A stretch of DNA of 64,000 bases from Hyposmocoma kahamanoa (lineage: Eukaryota; Arthropoda; Insecta; Lepidoptera; Cosmopterigidae). The stretch spans positions 22,338,591 through 22,402,590 of the forward strand of contig NW_020653854.1 of assembly GCF_003589595.1 (NCBI RefSeq), read 5' to 3'. The position numbers and the translations under genes are program-made. Positions 11,539-24,018 of this stretch are shown in pieces. The notes beneath the pieces are model-generated. The model saw nothing but the letters and a program-made list of their open reading frames with translations. It had not been told where the DNA came from and ran no database searches. Position 1 is the stretch's first letter; every line of letters begins with the position of its first letter.

Positions 11539-12518
11539 ATTTGACACTTCTAGTTGTTTACAGTACTGAGATCATGTTGTCATATCAACATCAACAAACC
11601 TTTAATACTTAGAGTGACCCAAAATCTTTAAATTTAAAAGACAAAAATCGTAACATGTCGTACCTTTCCGGGACTTAAAAGAATTAAATGTATTAAGAAG
11701 GCGGCACTTCCATATTTCGATATCGATTCACGGAAAAGCTGAAGTTTAAATATAAAACCATTGGAATGCAGAATGTGCAACTACATGTATTCAGAATGTG
11801 CCAAATTTTATTGTGAACAAAGCACCGGATATTTTATAAGATAATCACGTAACAACTTTCAACCGATATAATGTACTTTCGTCTTCTTTGCTTGCTCAGG
11901 CGTGCCTGTCTGAGTATCTTTTAAACCATCTTTCAGATATATGTTTGTTGGGATAGTACCTACCTAAATCAAAAATACCTGTATTTCATTAGTAAGCAAA
12001 TTACCATTGAAATTATCACACTTACTTACTCGCATAATCGATCTGAACTGTACCTATGCTCCTAGATGCCTTCTATAAAAACGTAATCATGCAATGGCAC
12101 AGTGCAGTACACAAGCACCACTCACTATATCTGTTGGATGCTTTAGGCCACCTCTTTCCCACAGCCTGTCTGCTGGTTTGACTTTTTGCCTACATTGTTA
12201 TTGTATCATCTATTTATAAGTACATAAACTCTGTATAGATAGGAACTTGTTATGGTCTATAAAATTAATAGTGTGGGATCTTTATAGCCCATATAAATAA
12301 ACAGCTCCCAACTCCGGTATTAAGTTAGTGTCGGATGAGGTACCGTATTACTAATTCTTAATGTTACCATCTAAAGTGTACAACAATCAATAAAACCTAA
12401 GAAGTCGATAAATCTTACTTATCTTTGATTACTCATCACTTGAGAATGGAAACAAATTTTCGATTATTAACAAATGACACTCAGCACTTCAAATACAGCT
12501 CAAAATTTTTTTTAACAC

Positions 12519-12675
12519 AAGTGACGAGATGAACAAGTCATGCGCCTGGTGAACAGCGACACACCTGTCCGTAGCAGTTAGCTTTAAATCACAAAGATCT
12601 TTGGCAGAAATTGGTAAGGTGTCAGTACTTCCCTGGACGAACTCTTTCACAAGGAGCTCTACTGCTACTAAATAG
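12519..12675 (+). repeat. Repeat A copy with internal deletion
   Basis: Head CAAGTGACGAGATGAACAAG and tail CTCTTTCACAAGGAGCTCTA match repeat A, but about 120 bp of the middle is missing. Ends CTACTGCTACTAAA. Confidence 0.75.
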
Positions 12676-13314
12676 ACTAAATAAACAATGTCTATCGATC
12701 CTACATTTCACGTACGGAGTTCTTGTTTACTACTATCTCTTCCTCTTAACTTCCAATGAATATTATAGAAAGCAATTTCGGAAGAGCATCAGAAAATGTG
12801 CAAAAGCGTCTTTCAATACTTTACGACAATTGGTGCCTGCTTGCCAAGTGACGCACGCAATTACAAAAAAAAGCCTATTGTTTGGCTCACCAAATATGTT
12901 TAGATTGATTTCTCTAATTTAATTTAATGATCTAAGCGTGGGATAATCGAGATTAATATGGTGATAGCCCAGTTAATACCTAGCCATAAAAATTTACTAG
13001 CCACTTTTATGAGGTTGAGAGAAGTCCCGCAAGTGTGTTCTACACAAACGAAGTTTGATCCAATTACTTTATTAATTATTAATTACAATCCTACTTAATT
13101 AAATTTAATGACATTCAGTCCACACAATCTAGAAACTATATTTCGTGGCTTATCACTTTCCCGTTCAAATATTTTTTTTCGTAAATTTCTACACAAAAAA
13201 TTAGGACCAACTGCGATTTTATTTTTTAAATGGAACTTTTACTTAACATTTGTTACAATTTAGATTAAGTAATCTAAATACAAAAGATTGCGCAATGTAA
13301 TAAATTTCGAAAAG

Positions 13315-13454
13315 AAAATGGAACTATTTTTCCGGATTTAAATCGCGTATATTTGTTTTTTCAAACAAACCAACGTTTCGGGTCCTTTACAGGTAAATCC
13401 GGAAAAATAGTTTAATTTCCCTTGTGTAACAATCGCGAAAACCTAAGAACTCGA
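13315..13454. mobile_element. Minimal palindromic Penelope-like 3' end (PLE-B2)
   Basis: A minus-sense terminal piece (AACTATTTTTCCGGATTTAA...) is joined to a plus-sense piece ending TCGCGAAAACCTAAGAACTCGA. Direct repeats TAAATTTCGAAAAG (13301-13314) and TAAATTTCAAAAAG (13455-13468) differ at one base and look like an aged 14 bp target duplication. Confidence 0.65.
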
Positions 13455-13539
13455 TAAATTTCAAAAAGGTTCTCTTTCTGGGGTTCTTTTTACTGCTATG
13501 AATGACCTACAGACTTGAGTTTCGATCGGGACTACAGTT

Positions 13540-13645
13540 AATATTTTTTTATTTATTTATTTAGTTCATACGAAAGGCATACAAGAAAACAATACAATTT
13601 CTTGCCAAACTGCGAATGCAGTTTGTTGGCGAGGTTACACTGACA
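13540..13645 (-). mobile_element. LINE 3' tail fragment
   Basis: T-rich (TTTATTTATTTA) head followed by a GCCTTTCG/CAAGAAATTG-type block; orientation inferred from the tail repeat. Short and unclassified. Confidence 0.35.
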
Positions 13646-13873
13646 ATCACAAAACTTTAGCTAGTTGACATTTATCGAAACCTTTGTAGACTTTAACTAA
13701 ATTTATATGCTTTCAATAAGTATCAATTTTATTTTTTTCTTCAAAGTGAATTTAGTAAACAATTCTCTGCTTCTCAAAAAATCTTTTGTTAAATATAATT
13801 GGCAAGAAACGTCTATTTGTTCTTTTATCATAGTCGTTGTTTACTTTTGGACATACAACAAACAATATTTAAG

Positions 13874-14135
13874 TAGCAGTAGAGCTCCTTGTGAAAGAGT
13901 TCGTCCAGGGAAGTACTGCCACCTTATCTATTTCTGCCGCTAAGCAGTAATGTCAGCATTACTGTGTTCCGGTTTTGAAAGGTAAGGGTGCTGGTGAAAT
14001 TAGTACAGGCACATGGGACTTGTCTCATGGTGACGGGCGCAGTGCGCCTCGGATCTTTGCGATTTAAAACTCTGCAACTGTTATGGACAGGCGTGTAGCT
14101 TACCATCAGGCGTACGACTTGTTCGTCCCACCACT
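13874..14135 (-). repeat. Repeat A, near-complete copy
   Basis: Reads AGTAGCAGTAGAGCTCCTTG at the left and GACTTGTTCGTCCCACCACT at the right, i.e. the complete family in the reverse direction. Contains the shared internal blocks TGTGTTCCGGTTTTGAAAGG, GGTGCTGGTGAAATTA and GGTGACGGGCGCAGTG. Confidence 0.85.
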
Positions 14136-14997
14136 TGAAAATAATAAAAAAAGAATATTTTGTTGCTTGCCTAGTATTACATTAATTTAAAATTCAGTTT
14201 TATAATACTTTTTAGCCGCCAAATAGTCCACTTTTGCAATTACAGGAAGTGTTTTTACAGTAGGTAAATAGTTTCTGGATGCATGCCGCGTCCGATCGAC
14301 TAGTCTGGAAATCTTCTGGCTGATCGACGTCTTCTGGCTGATATGATGATGATGAAATAGCTAATTTAGATCATAGTCTCCCTTACAACTATACTTGGTT
14401 TGAAATCTTAAAACCAAGTTTAATCTTATTTGTAGGATTTTTACGTTGATGAGGTACGATTCAAAGGCTCGGCTATAACAACTCAGCCCGTAACTCAGCA
14501 AAGAATCAACCAATGCGTACACTATACTATACATACTAAACACGAGTTTGTTATATAGTTCCCCGACAGTCCAGTCTTATTTTTCTTTCTGTATTCAAGC
14601 GTTGCATCAATAATAACAAATAAACAGTTCCTCACAAAAATCGAAAGCTGCACCAGCTATACAAACTCATAAATGTAGATATCTTGACGATGAACTGACG
14701 TTTTGTTAATAAAGCATCCTCTAGATCAACTGTAAAGTTAAATTGGGAATGCAGAACAGTTACTACCGGTACCAAGTGACTGTTTTCCATCGGCATTTGC
14801 GCGGCAAACTGTCATTGATGTTATAGATTCACGCGTAGTTAACAGACTTGAGTATCTGTGAAGAGACTTGCTTTGTTCTTTTCAAAGCAAGTATAAATGT
14901 GGAGCACCCGTTTTGCGTGTGCTTCATATTTATGGCAATTTCTTGTCTATAGCCGCATCTTGCTTTAGAACGCTCCTTGCCGTTTTTTATGATACCC

Positions 14998-15258
14998 AGT
15001 GAAGGGACGAACACGTCGTGCGCGTAATACCCCAATAAGCGATTCGCCTGTCCGTAATTGTTGCAGCGCCGATCAGATTTTTAAATCGCAAAAATTTGAG
15101 TAAGGGTGCTGGTGAAATTACAGGCACAAGGGACTTGTCAACTAATGTCTCAGGGTGACGGGCGCAGTGGCAGTTTCCCTCAGATTTTTGTGATTCAAAG
15201 CTCTGAGCGACACTATAATTATTATGGGCAAGCGTGTCGTGTGTTGTTCCTCACATTA
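14998..15258. repeat. Repeat A head-to-tail-inverted dimer
   Basis: 14998-15100 is the forward head (GTGAAGGGACGAACACGTCG...); 15101-15258 is a reverse-orientation piece (TAAGGGTGCTGGTGAAATTA ... TGTTGTTCCTCACATTACTT). The two heads face outward, making a palindromic composite. Confidence 0.75.
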
Positions 15259-15385
15259 CTTGACATCATTAAAAAAAAGCTTTAATTTAAATAATAAAAG
15301 TATTTTGTTGTTGGCTAGTTAGCGGCTCAAATAAACACAAAATGGTAATAAAATTGAACTAACAAAGAATAATTTTAATTTACAT

Positions 15386-15585
15386 GGGTAATTTTCAGGT
15401 TAGTTTTCTCTACCTAATTTCGGTGGCAATTTTTATTATTTCAAGTCATTATTGTGAAATATTAAATAGTATTTCAGGATTCTACACTTGAATATTAAAT
15501 ATACTTCATGATAATATTATAGAATATTCAAATACTAACAAATTGCCACCAAAATTAGGTAGAGATAACTAACCTGTAATTACCC
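15386..15585. mobile_element. Palindromic MITE (200 bp)
   Basis: Inverted ends GGGTAATTTTCAGGTTAG / CTAACCTGTAATTACCC extend inward about 45 bp each (TCTCTACCTAATTTCGGTGG versus CCACCAAAATTAGGTAGAGA). Flanked by the 4 bp ACAT. A second, more diverged copy is at 47727-47942. No coding capacity. Confidence 0.75.
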
Positions 15586-16074
15586 ACATGAAAGATATTT
15601 AAGGAAGTGCATATTGAGCCTACTTTATTGTAAATAATGTCAAATAAGCTGACACATAAAAAGGTTCCAGAAAACCTCTCTCAATCACGCAGTAATAATG
15701 CTGGTATGAACGCGTTTATGCACGTAAGTATAATGGCGGCGCTATTCAATTTTTTTCACGAGTTTTGTGTTGATAACTAATTTTTTTAAGAGTTGTAGTA
15801 AAGGTACAACTTTTTCTATTCAGAAATTCATTAATTTATCGAAATTAATTTACGCTTATTTCAAAAGCAGAACCCAAAAATTTTTAATATAACTACTACT
15901 GGATACTTCGGGAAAGAAAAGGTGCAAAAATCAGTTCTAATAAAGTTCTAAAAACTTGCAAAGATTGTTTTTCGTATATGCAAAGGTTTGTTATTTGTCA
16001 AGTGAATGCTTTTTTACCTTTAATATCAATATCGAAAAGATATGAACTAATAATTGTAACTTTATCATTGAAAC

Positions 16075-16320
16075 GTTATTTTTTCCCATATATATATATT
16101 TTTTAACCTTAAAAGTTTGCTTGTCGGTTTTTTTGATTTCCATGGGATCCCCTCATCAAATTCTGACTTATTGATAATGGGACTACCACCAGAATGTACC
16201 CTTTCAAACAAAAAAGAATTTTCAAAATCGGTCCACAATTGACGGAGAAATCGGAAAATATACATAAAACATACATACAGTCGAACGTATAACCTCCTAC
16301 TTTTTTTTGAAGTCGGTTAA
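16075..16320 (+). repeat. Repeat E copy (ends ...TTTTTTTGAAGTCGGTTAAA)
   Basis: Shares with 40676-40940 (-), 50520-50705 (+) and 59855-60092 (+) the blocks CTTTCAAACAAAAAAGAA..., AAATCGGT(CC/TC)..., ACATACA.ACAGTCGAA and a terminal CCTCCTxxTTTTTGAAGTCGGT. Probably the decayed end of a non-LTR retrotransposon or a SINE. Confidence 0.65.
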
Positions 16321-16837
16321 AAAGTTTATAATTTTTTGGTTTTCACTGATTTTGGAAATTCGGTTGGTTGTTGGTTCAACCACCAACCGGCATAAAATTT
16401 ATATTTTTCTCTAGCGTACTAATTCTGTTCTATGTGCATTTTTGTGAACGTCTGTTTCTGCTTGTATTTGTGCTGTACAACCATTTCATCTGTCTATTTT
16501 AAAGATAGTATCTTATAACCCCTCTTAATATTTATGAACCTACCAGTCTGACATCTCAAATAAACAAATGTGTACCATATGATTGCCTAATCTCCGTGAA
16601 ATTGTCTGTAGTTCTCATGCACATGCGAGCCGTGACGGAGCTTTTAGTTTGATGATAATGAAAAGTCATTATGGGTAATCCATTCGCCTTTGTTTGCGTT
16701 TATGATGCACGCTTGCTTTGTGGATGGAAGTGTGAGGAGAGCCGCTCTGGATGAATAGTGCAACGGGTTAAAACACACAAACTGTCATTTTTGCAGGGTT
16801 TAAAAATTATCAATACATTTTCTTTGATAATTTATGA

Positions 16838-17005
16838 TAATTATTTTATATGTATCCAATAATTACCCGTGCTGATTCGTAGTTTTGTCTTTTTAATTTC
16901 TGATTAAAAATGACAAACAGGGAAAAGAATCGTGACGAAAACGATTTGAATTGTGACTTTTTTGAGATTAATTGACATTTGATACATTTGAATACGTCTC
17001 TGATA
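16838..17005 (+). repeat. Dispersed repeat, related to 32755-32935
   Basis: The two stretches share GCTGATTC(G/A)TAGTTTT, TGACAAACAG/TAACAAACAG, AAAACGATTTG and AATTGACATTTGA in the same order and orientation. Unclassified. Confidence 0.5.
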
Positions 17006-17299
17006 CATTTTATTGTTCTAATTATTTTTATAAATAGTAAGGAAATCATCAAGTTATATTTGTTAAGATAAATGTATTATAAAATTATTTAATATATTAT
17101 TAACGAATAATGCTTTTTTAAACATATTTTTAATGATATGTAAATGACACAAGATAAGTTTTAACAAAGTTTGCGTATAAAGATTGTAAACTTAAAAAAA
17201 GTTTGTAAAAAATAAAAAAATAAAATTGCAAGTACATCGAATTGTTAAGGCGAGTCAGTGGAGAAGAAGTGGGAAAAACTGTTTCGCTACATCAAATGG

Positions 17300-17790
17300 A
17301 TTAGGTATATACTATTAACTAAAGGTCTTACAAAAACTATACATTTAGGATATTGTCTAAAGAATGTGCTAATTGGTTACACGATAGGATATACTTTACT
17401 CGATCATATAAAATCCTGACAAAAGGCTAAAATAGAAGTTTAAAACATACCTATTATTTAAGAATAAAATATCTAACACATAGTTTTTATATGGCGATAT
17501 TTCTCTTCAAGAACTACAGAGAACCTGCTAAATTTTGGTTTTTAACTAAAGCCGTATTAGTTATTAAATTTACATTTGGCCCAAAGTTTGAAAATTACCC
17601 AGCTGTTTAACGACACGCTGCGTCGCCCGCTGCCCCGTTAGTCGTTAGAGCCCTTGCCGACGTCGGATATGTGTAAAATTTTCTTCTTCTGTTATTATTT
17701 TATTCATATTTAAACTTCACCTTACCTCCTAAAGTCTAGGCTTGCTTTGAAATACATCACCTTAAGATTAGAAACAACATTCACATAAAC
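17300..17790 (+). repeat. Repeat D copy 1 (unclassified)
   Basis: Matches 29405-29850 in the same orientation over about 450 bp: GATATTGT(C/T)TAAAG, CGATCATATAAAATCCT, TATTTAAGAATAA, ATGG(C/A)GATATTTCTCTT, CCGCTGCCCCGTTAGTCG and CTAAA(G/A)TCTAGGCT. No terminal repeats or coding part recognised. Confidence 0.6.
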
Positions 17791-17824
17791 ATTAAGAGTG
17801 CTAAGATTGTGTAAAGTATAATTT

Positions 17825-18065
17825 TTAGTAGCAGTAGAGCTCCTTGTGAAAGAGTTCGTCCAGGGAATTACTGCCATCTTACCTATTTCTGCCGCCAAGC
17901 GTAATGTGAGCACTACTGCGTTCCGGTTTAGAAGGGTACGGGTGCTGGTGAAACTGTAAACTTTTCAACTAATGTCTCAGGGTGACGGGCGCAGTGTCAG
18001 TGCCCTGAGCGGCACTGCAACTGTTATGGATAGGCGCGTCGCTTACCACCAGGCGCATGACTTGT
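17825..18065 (-). repeat. Repeat A, near-complete copy
   Basis: Starts TTAGTAGCAGTAGAGCTCCT and ends CAGGCGCATGACTTGTTTAA, the reverse-orientation form, with one internal deletion around the acetone-like block GAAATTACAGG. Confidence 0.8.
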
Positions 18066-19724
18066 TTAAAATAAATAAATTAAACAAAAACACAAAAAGC
18101 CCCCAAGTGTAAAGCCGACTATTTACTACCGTTGAGTAGTTTACAATAATCGATTATTTTATAAACAACTTGTTGCCATTAAAATACCGTCTATTATGTC
18201 CACAAAATCTACAATCTCCCTACAGGCGATCCTTTAACGTTCCTGTAATGATAGGGTAAAGGAACCGGTTGGAAGCCCCGTCGGCAGGCAGCAGGCGGAT
18301 GCCGACGCTGGTTTGTGGTTACGTTTAACGCAAATCGCAGTTAACCGACTTTACGGACACTTATTTAAATCTGCTAGACTTGTGCTATAATTCAGTGTTA
18401 TTTAGTGTCAGTTACAAACTAAACTTAACACGTTAAATAACTAAATGTAGCTGATGGTAAATGCAAAATTGAAATGTTTTGTGGTTGCCATGACTCTATT
18501 GCGCCATATTTTACTTATCACACATAATAATGTGCTAGACAACCACACCAAGTGGCTCACTACCACCACCACAAAAAAATATTGAAAATACGTATTTTTA
18601 TTTATATTTATATAAACTTAACACAAAAAATCACGAGGAAAAAAAAATTATGTAGTGTATGTATATGTGTATGTGTAGCTTATGCCGATAATTCGGGTTT
18701 TTTTTCAAATACGGTAGCACTCCCTGGACAGCATCAATACACCCCAATTGCTTCCGAGGCCCCTACCGTCCTGTAGGACTCTTCAGCGCCCACTGGGGGG
18801 TGGTACGGACCACGTTGGGAAACTAAGGTCTATACTATTCAGAAAATAGAGAAAAGAACAAGTTAGAAAAGTTCATTTTGAAAATTAGTCCTTCTTGGAT
18901 TTGAAGTGTGGACCTCATCATCTAGCGCCCATAGTGCACACCCACTACTACTAATCCAGCGCAGCCATTGGGCCACTGAGGTCGTCAAAACAAGAAGACG
19001 ATAAAAGTATTTTAGGAAAATGCTTTTGAAGATCGTTTATAAAATTATAACCCTCGGCATCAACAATCAAAAACGTTAAATGGAAGATATCCCTTGTGGT
19101 GATGATAAATGAAGTAAGACCACAACCAAATGGTGGGCAAGAAATAGTTACAGAAACATGGAATATTTTAGAGCAAGATGACGAAGACCTGTACCCAGCA
19201 ATCGGTGGAGTGGGGCCGTCGATAATCATGATGTATCCCGGTTCATTTCCAATTGAATACCTCTTTAACAGTCGCGTATCGCGTATTCATTCAAATCGAT
19301 TATCGCAACCGAGTAAACATGTCGATAACAAAAATGTTATGGCGGTAGTTTAAAAAATGTACGGCAGCTAATGCCCGCACTCTGTCATTCAGGTATTAGT
19401 TGGCGCAATAATGACGTTGGTGAGGGTCACACGGAAAATATTGAAGTAGGTGACTACCTACATTGGCATGGATCCCGAGCTACAGTGGCATAAAAGGTTA
19501 TTAAAGGGCGGACTTCTGTGCAAAAGAAGCTATCATGCGGTGTTTTCCTTGTGACACTAAAACTCTTGCTCAGGCGTTTCATATTTATGGGAGTGAAATG
19601 CCTGGAACACTAGTTGGCAATGTTCCTGCCTAACTGTTAGTAAAAATTATGACAAAGTTCAACATGAGCTGTCCCCTAAACCTTGGATCAGTTAATATCA
19701 AATTCCTCCTATTAACGTTAGTTA

Positions 19725-19840
19725 GTTCCACTCAGAGCTTTAAATCGCAAAGATCTGTCACCCTGAGACACAAGTTGATAAGTCCCATGTGCCTGTAGTT
19801 TCACCAGCACCCTTACCTTTCAAAACCGAAATCACCGGTC
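19725..19840 (+). repeat. Repeat A internal fragment
   Basis: Contains CACTCAGAGCTTTAAATCGC, GTCACCCTGAGACACAAGTT and CACCAGCACCCTTACC in family order, forward orientation; both ends missing. Confidence 0.7.
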
Positions 19841-21077
19841 AAATTCTGAGTAATAAATGTAACCTTGACGTTGGCTGAATCATCGATTGCATCGATAGAG
19901 CTATAAAACTTTAAAAAAGAAGAAGAGCTCATATACAACGCATGCGTTACCAAATTTACCAAACATTTGAGAGTAAAAAAATATAAGACATATTTAAATT
20001 AGTATGAACAAAAATCAGTTATGACATTGGTGGTGGCTGTATTGGACGGTTGGACACCACTCGAGTGGTGTTTACCCCGATTCAGCTGTGTACACTATCA
20101 AATTGGTTAATTGCGGAATATTACGAGAATGAGTGTTCAAGCATGTAAATCAGTTAGAAGATGCATGTACACCTTATATGTAGGTATGCATATAAGTTAT
20201 GTTTTATCTGTTGAATCGCCATTCTTTACGTCATCAATAATTGGCGACATTAAGTGTGGAATTAATTAGTAAATCTTACCGTAAATCAATGTTTTTCCCC
20301 ACATCAAACGTGTTCGACGAAATGTTATTCACGCTTTAAAAATACTCTATATTCACTGTGTTGTAAAACTTCATTTACTTTCTCCATTCGCCTGCGGTCT
20401 TTTCTTTGCAAACTCGCGAATGCGAAAGGGCTCTGGCAAATTGAATAATCTCTTGCTCACAAATCTAATTTTGTTTGTAAGAAAAAGCTATTACGGTTGA
20501 CTTGTTTAACAATAGTATCGATTTGTAAACATTTATTATGCCGAAGCACTTTTACTAGCGGCGGGCGGTCGTGAGACACCTACTCTCATTTGCTATATGT
20601 TACGGTTGGCTTATTCGCGCTGTGAGGTTCTACCCTAAAAGGCAAATGTGTGTAATTTTAGCAAAGAGAACTTGGTTTCGGTTTCGATATACAAATTGAA
20701 ACGTGTGTTTACTGAATCGTAAAAGTTAAAACAATAAAATCTGCACAAGAACTTTCAAAGCATCACAATAGGAATAACGAACGTCTGCGGTTTCGTCTCG
20801 TACACAGATTTTATGTCTGGCTTACCGTACCGCATAAAATTGCTTTTTATCTTTGTCTTATAGTTCTCGCACGCCCATTTTCGATATCGTAAACAGATAA
20901 ACGTGCAGATTTGAATATTTCGACAGTATAGAATAATGCTTTAGGTATTTAACCAACGCTGGTAACACTTGTTTAACATGTGTATCGGATATATAGAAGA
21001 ATCAGGGATGTGAATCAATTACAAATATGAAACACAGCCATATTCTACATTTATAAAGTAAATTTTGTTTTTATGCA

Positions 21078-21178
21078 CCAAGTGATGGGACGAACAAGTC
21101 TTGCGCATTGTGGAAAGCTACACGCCTGTCTATAGCAGTTGCAACGCCACTCAGAGCTTTAAATTGCAAAGATCCTCT
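21078..21178 (+). repeat. Repeat A 5' fragment
   Basis: CAAGTGATGGGACGAACAAG to CACTCAGAGCTTTAAATTGC; truncated after about 100 bp. Confidence 0.7.
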
Positions 21179-21700
21179 ATTCGTCACGGTTTCAACTCCT
21201 TAACCTCTCTATAGTTGCTCACTTTGATTTTCTTCTTTATTTGATTACTCGTATGTTCGTTATTTGTTCAATTGTATTGTATATTGTTTCCTAAACACAT
21301 AGAACAAATAAATAAAAAAATGAATGTGGGTATGTGGGTATGTGTGGGTCTCTAGGGAGGAGTGTAACAGAAACCTTTAACGGGGACAATAATGATAGAA
21401 GCAACTCTCTTGAGGTAAAGTGAGACCCAAAATAGAAGTGTTGACGTATTTCGACCACAGGGAAAATCGGTAATGCGATGTTGAAAATATGATTCCAACT
21501 TGCTTTTTGATTGATAATGAAAACAGAAGTTAGTGGTAGTGAACTATTCAGCCCAAAAACGATTAACTAAACTTCGCTCAATGAAAAAAAACACAAAGTT
21601 CCGCAAAATTTTAAAATTTTACGGGAAAACAGAAAATCGGATTTAGTGATTATTAGTAGAAATATTATAATGAAATTTTCTTCTTTTTTTTAAATAATAT

Positions 21701-21775
21701 CAAGTGACGGGACGAACACGTCGTGAGCCTGATTACCGTTCAAAACTGGAACACAGTTATGCTTCTCTACCGTGT
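21701..21775 (+). repeat. Repeat A fragment
   Basis: Begins ATCAAGTGACGGGACGAACA and then jumps to TCAAAACTGGAACACAGT, an internal deletion variant. Confidence 0.6.
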
Positions 21776-23794
21776 TCCGTAACAAATATGTCAGGCCAGG
21801 CTTATTTCACAGTAAGAGAGTATATTTTAGTTCTAAAAAACAAATGTTTAAATATCATGCAATGATATTCTCTGCGTCAACTTCACACGCTACAAAACCT
21901 ACGCAAATTTTGTATTTAGAAAAGTGATGATAAAATGGTTTAAAATATAAAAAACAATACGGTAAATTGAAGTTATAAAATTAGGTATTTAATTGTACAA
22001 TTATTAAGTTATTATTACTTATAAACAGACATCGAAATAGTCAGAATCTATTTACTTAAACATAGAATTAAATATAAAACAAGAATACATATACTTAGAG
22101 AGAAAAATACCTCCCTGTATGCAATCGCGCAATGTTTTCTACTATAAGTGTATTTAGAAAAAAGTTTTGTAATTGTGTAAATGAAACTAGAAGTGAGCAA
22201 TAGTAACAGGTTCAATTTATTTACATAATTATTTTTGCATTATCCATAAAGGTCAGAAATATTAATGTATAAATTTCTAAAAGTAAAATGTGTAGGTACG
22301 TGCGCCACTTCGTCGTCGCTATTATATATCCCTTCTCATTCACTCCAATTGTACGGTGTTGCCAAGAATTAACTCATAAACTTTAATTTTGCATCAGAAA
22401 GTGTAAATTGTCTGTGAAAACATAAATTAAAAAAAATATTTTTTGCTTTTGTTTATTTTTAAGCAATCTCAGAATAAACTATGTATACCCGTATTACGTC
22501 AACTCTAAGCAAATATATATTCCTATTTCAGCTTTTATAAGCAATAAGTATATTATTATGTAACAATATTATCAAGTGTTCAGAAAGCATCATGTTTACT
22601 TACTATACGAGAGTCATTCTGAATAACAAATTTACATCGTTTCATACAGGTTCACTAGTTATTAACATTCAATGGTACTAATCTGGTGCTTATACATAAA
22701 TGTATGAAGCAACGTTACAATAGATCGCATCGCGGTTGTTCACTGGTCTGTGGGACCGAAATTATAATGAACAATACTATCTTTGAATTATAGGTACGGT
22801 TGGTTTCATACGTTTATTTATTTGGAAATCTTTTGAACGGAATTTGTACTGTATAGTAAGACTAAGCCTCACTAGTGTTCATATGTACCTATGTAAAAAT
22901 GTATGACATTATTTATTACAAAGCAATGATAGTCCACTACCTCAGCTCGAATTCCAGTTTTTCCCGCACTAATACGGTTCATTTTGCTTGTTGCTTGGGT
23001 CAATTGGGTCAATTGGACACTGGCTTTATTTCAGAATTATTTTTTTTACAAACGAAATTAAGAGATTCACTCTGGACCTTTTGGAGGGAAAAGTGTCGTT
23101 TTTATTTTGACTTTCAATTATTTTGTGAAATCTAGTTTAAAGTGAAATATGATAGTGCTATTGTACCTTAATCGAAGATTGAGTCGAAGAGAGTTATGCG
23201 AATCTCGAACTAAAATACCCGTATCAGCCCATTTTAAGGAATCCCGAGTCAATCCAAGCACGCCGCCTCAAATTGCCTATCCTCTTTTTTGGCGGCCATA
23301 TTTACAGAAACATAATTAAACTTCACGTTTAGGCTGATGGCTTTGCCAAAGCCTTAATAAATTAAAAAAAAAACGAAATTAAGAAACAATTGAAAAATGT
23401 ATATGGTATACTGAATGAATGAAAGATTGAATGATGTTTTATTTATTTCTCAATCACAAAACAGGCTTTAGAGTAGGGAACTTAAGTTTAATACAAGACT
23501 AAAAATTAGTCAAACTGTTTTGTGAGAGACTGATGCCCGACATAGGTATACTATACGTGTTCTATTTAGTTCAGTTGATATAAAAAATCATTGATATATG
23601 TAAAGTACCAATTGAACACAGTGGTTTTCTTGTAAAATGTTGCGGTAAGTTTGAGTTTCCTTTCTATCGTGAACACTTGATCAACATCAGTATATATTCT
23701 CAATTTACTTAATATTACTTATATATGTTTTCCAAGGTGATTGATTAAACTGTTTCACCGTCATGCGGAGTCAACCAAAGCACTTGAGGTTGTA

Positions 23795-23920
23795 TACACC
23801 GTTAAGCTGGTGGTAAGCAACATGTCTACTTATAATACTCAGAGCTTTATATCATGAAGGGCACGGACATATGCTAGTGCGCCCTTTACTTTGAGACATA
23901 AAGTTGACAAGTTTTATACA
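23795..23920 (+). repeat. Degenerate repeat A fragment
   Basis: CTGGTGGTAAGCAACATG, CTCAGAGCTTTATATC and TTGAGACATAAAGTTGACAA appear in family order, with many changes. Confidence 0.5.
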
Positions 23921-24018
23921 TTTCGTTTTACATGTAGCTTCATATTTTGTTTTTTGTGCAATATATTATGTTACGTAATTTATAGGTCTTTTATAAGCAC
24001 AAATACTATCTGTGTATA

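Noticed and set aside
19096..19353. 85-codon plus-strand open frame with Pro/Gly-rich peptide
   Set aside because: No family motif, no matching splice sites in phase with exons 1 and 2, and an overlapping antisense frame of equal length; not enough to call a gene.
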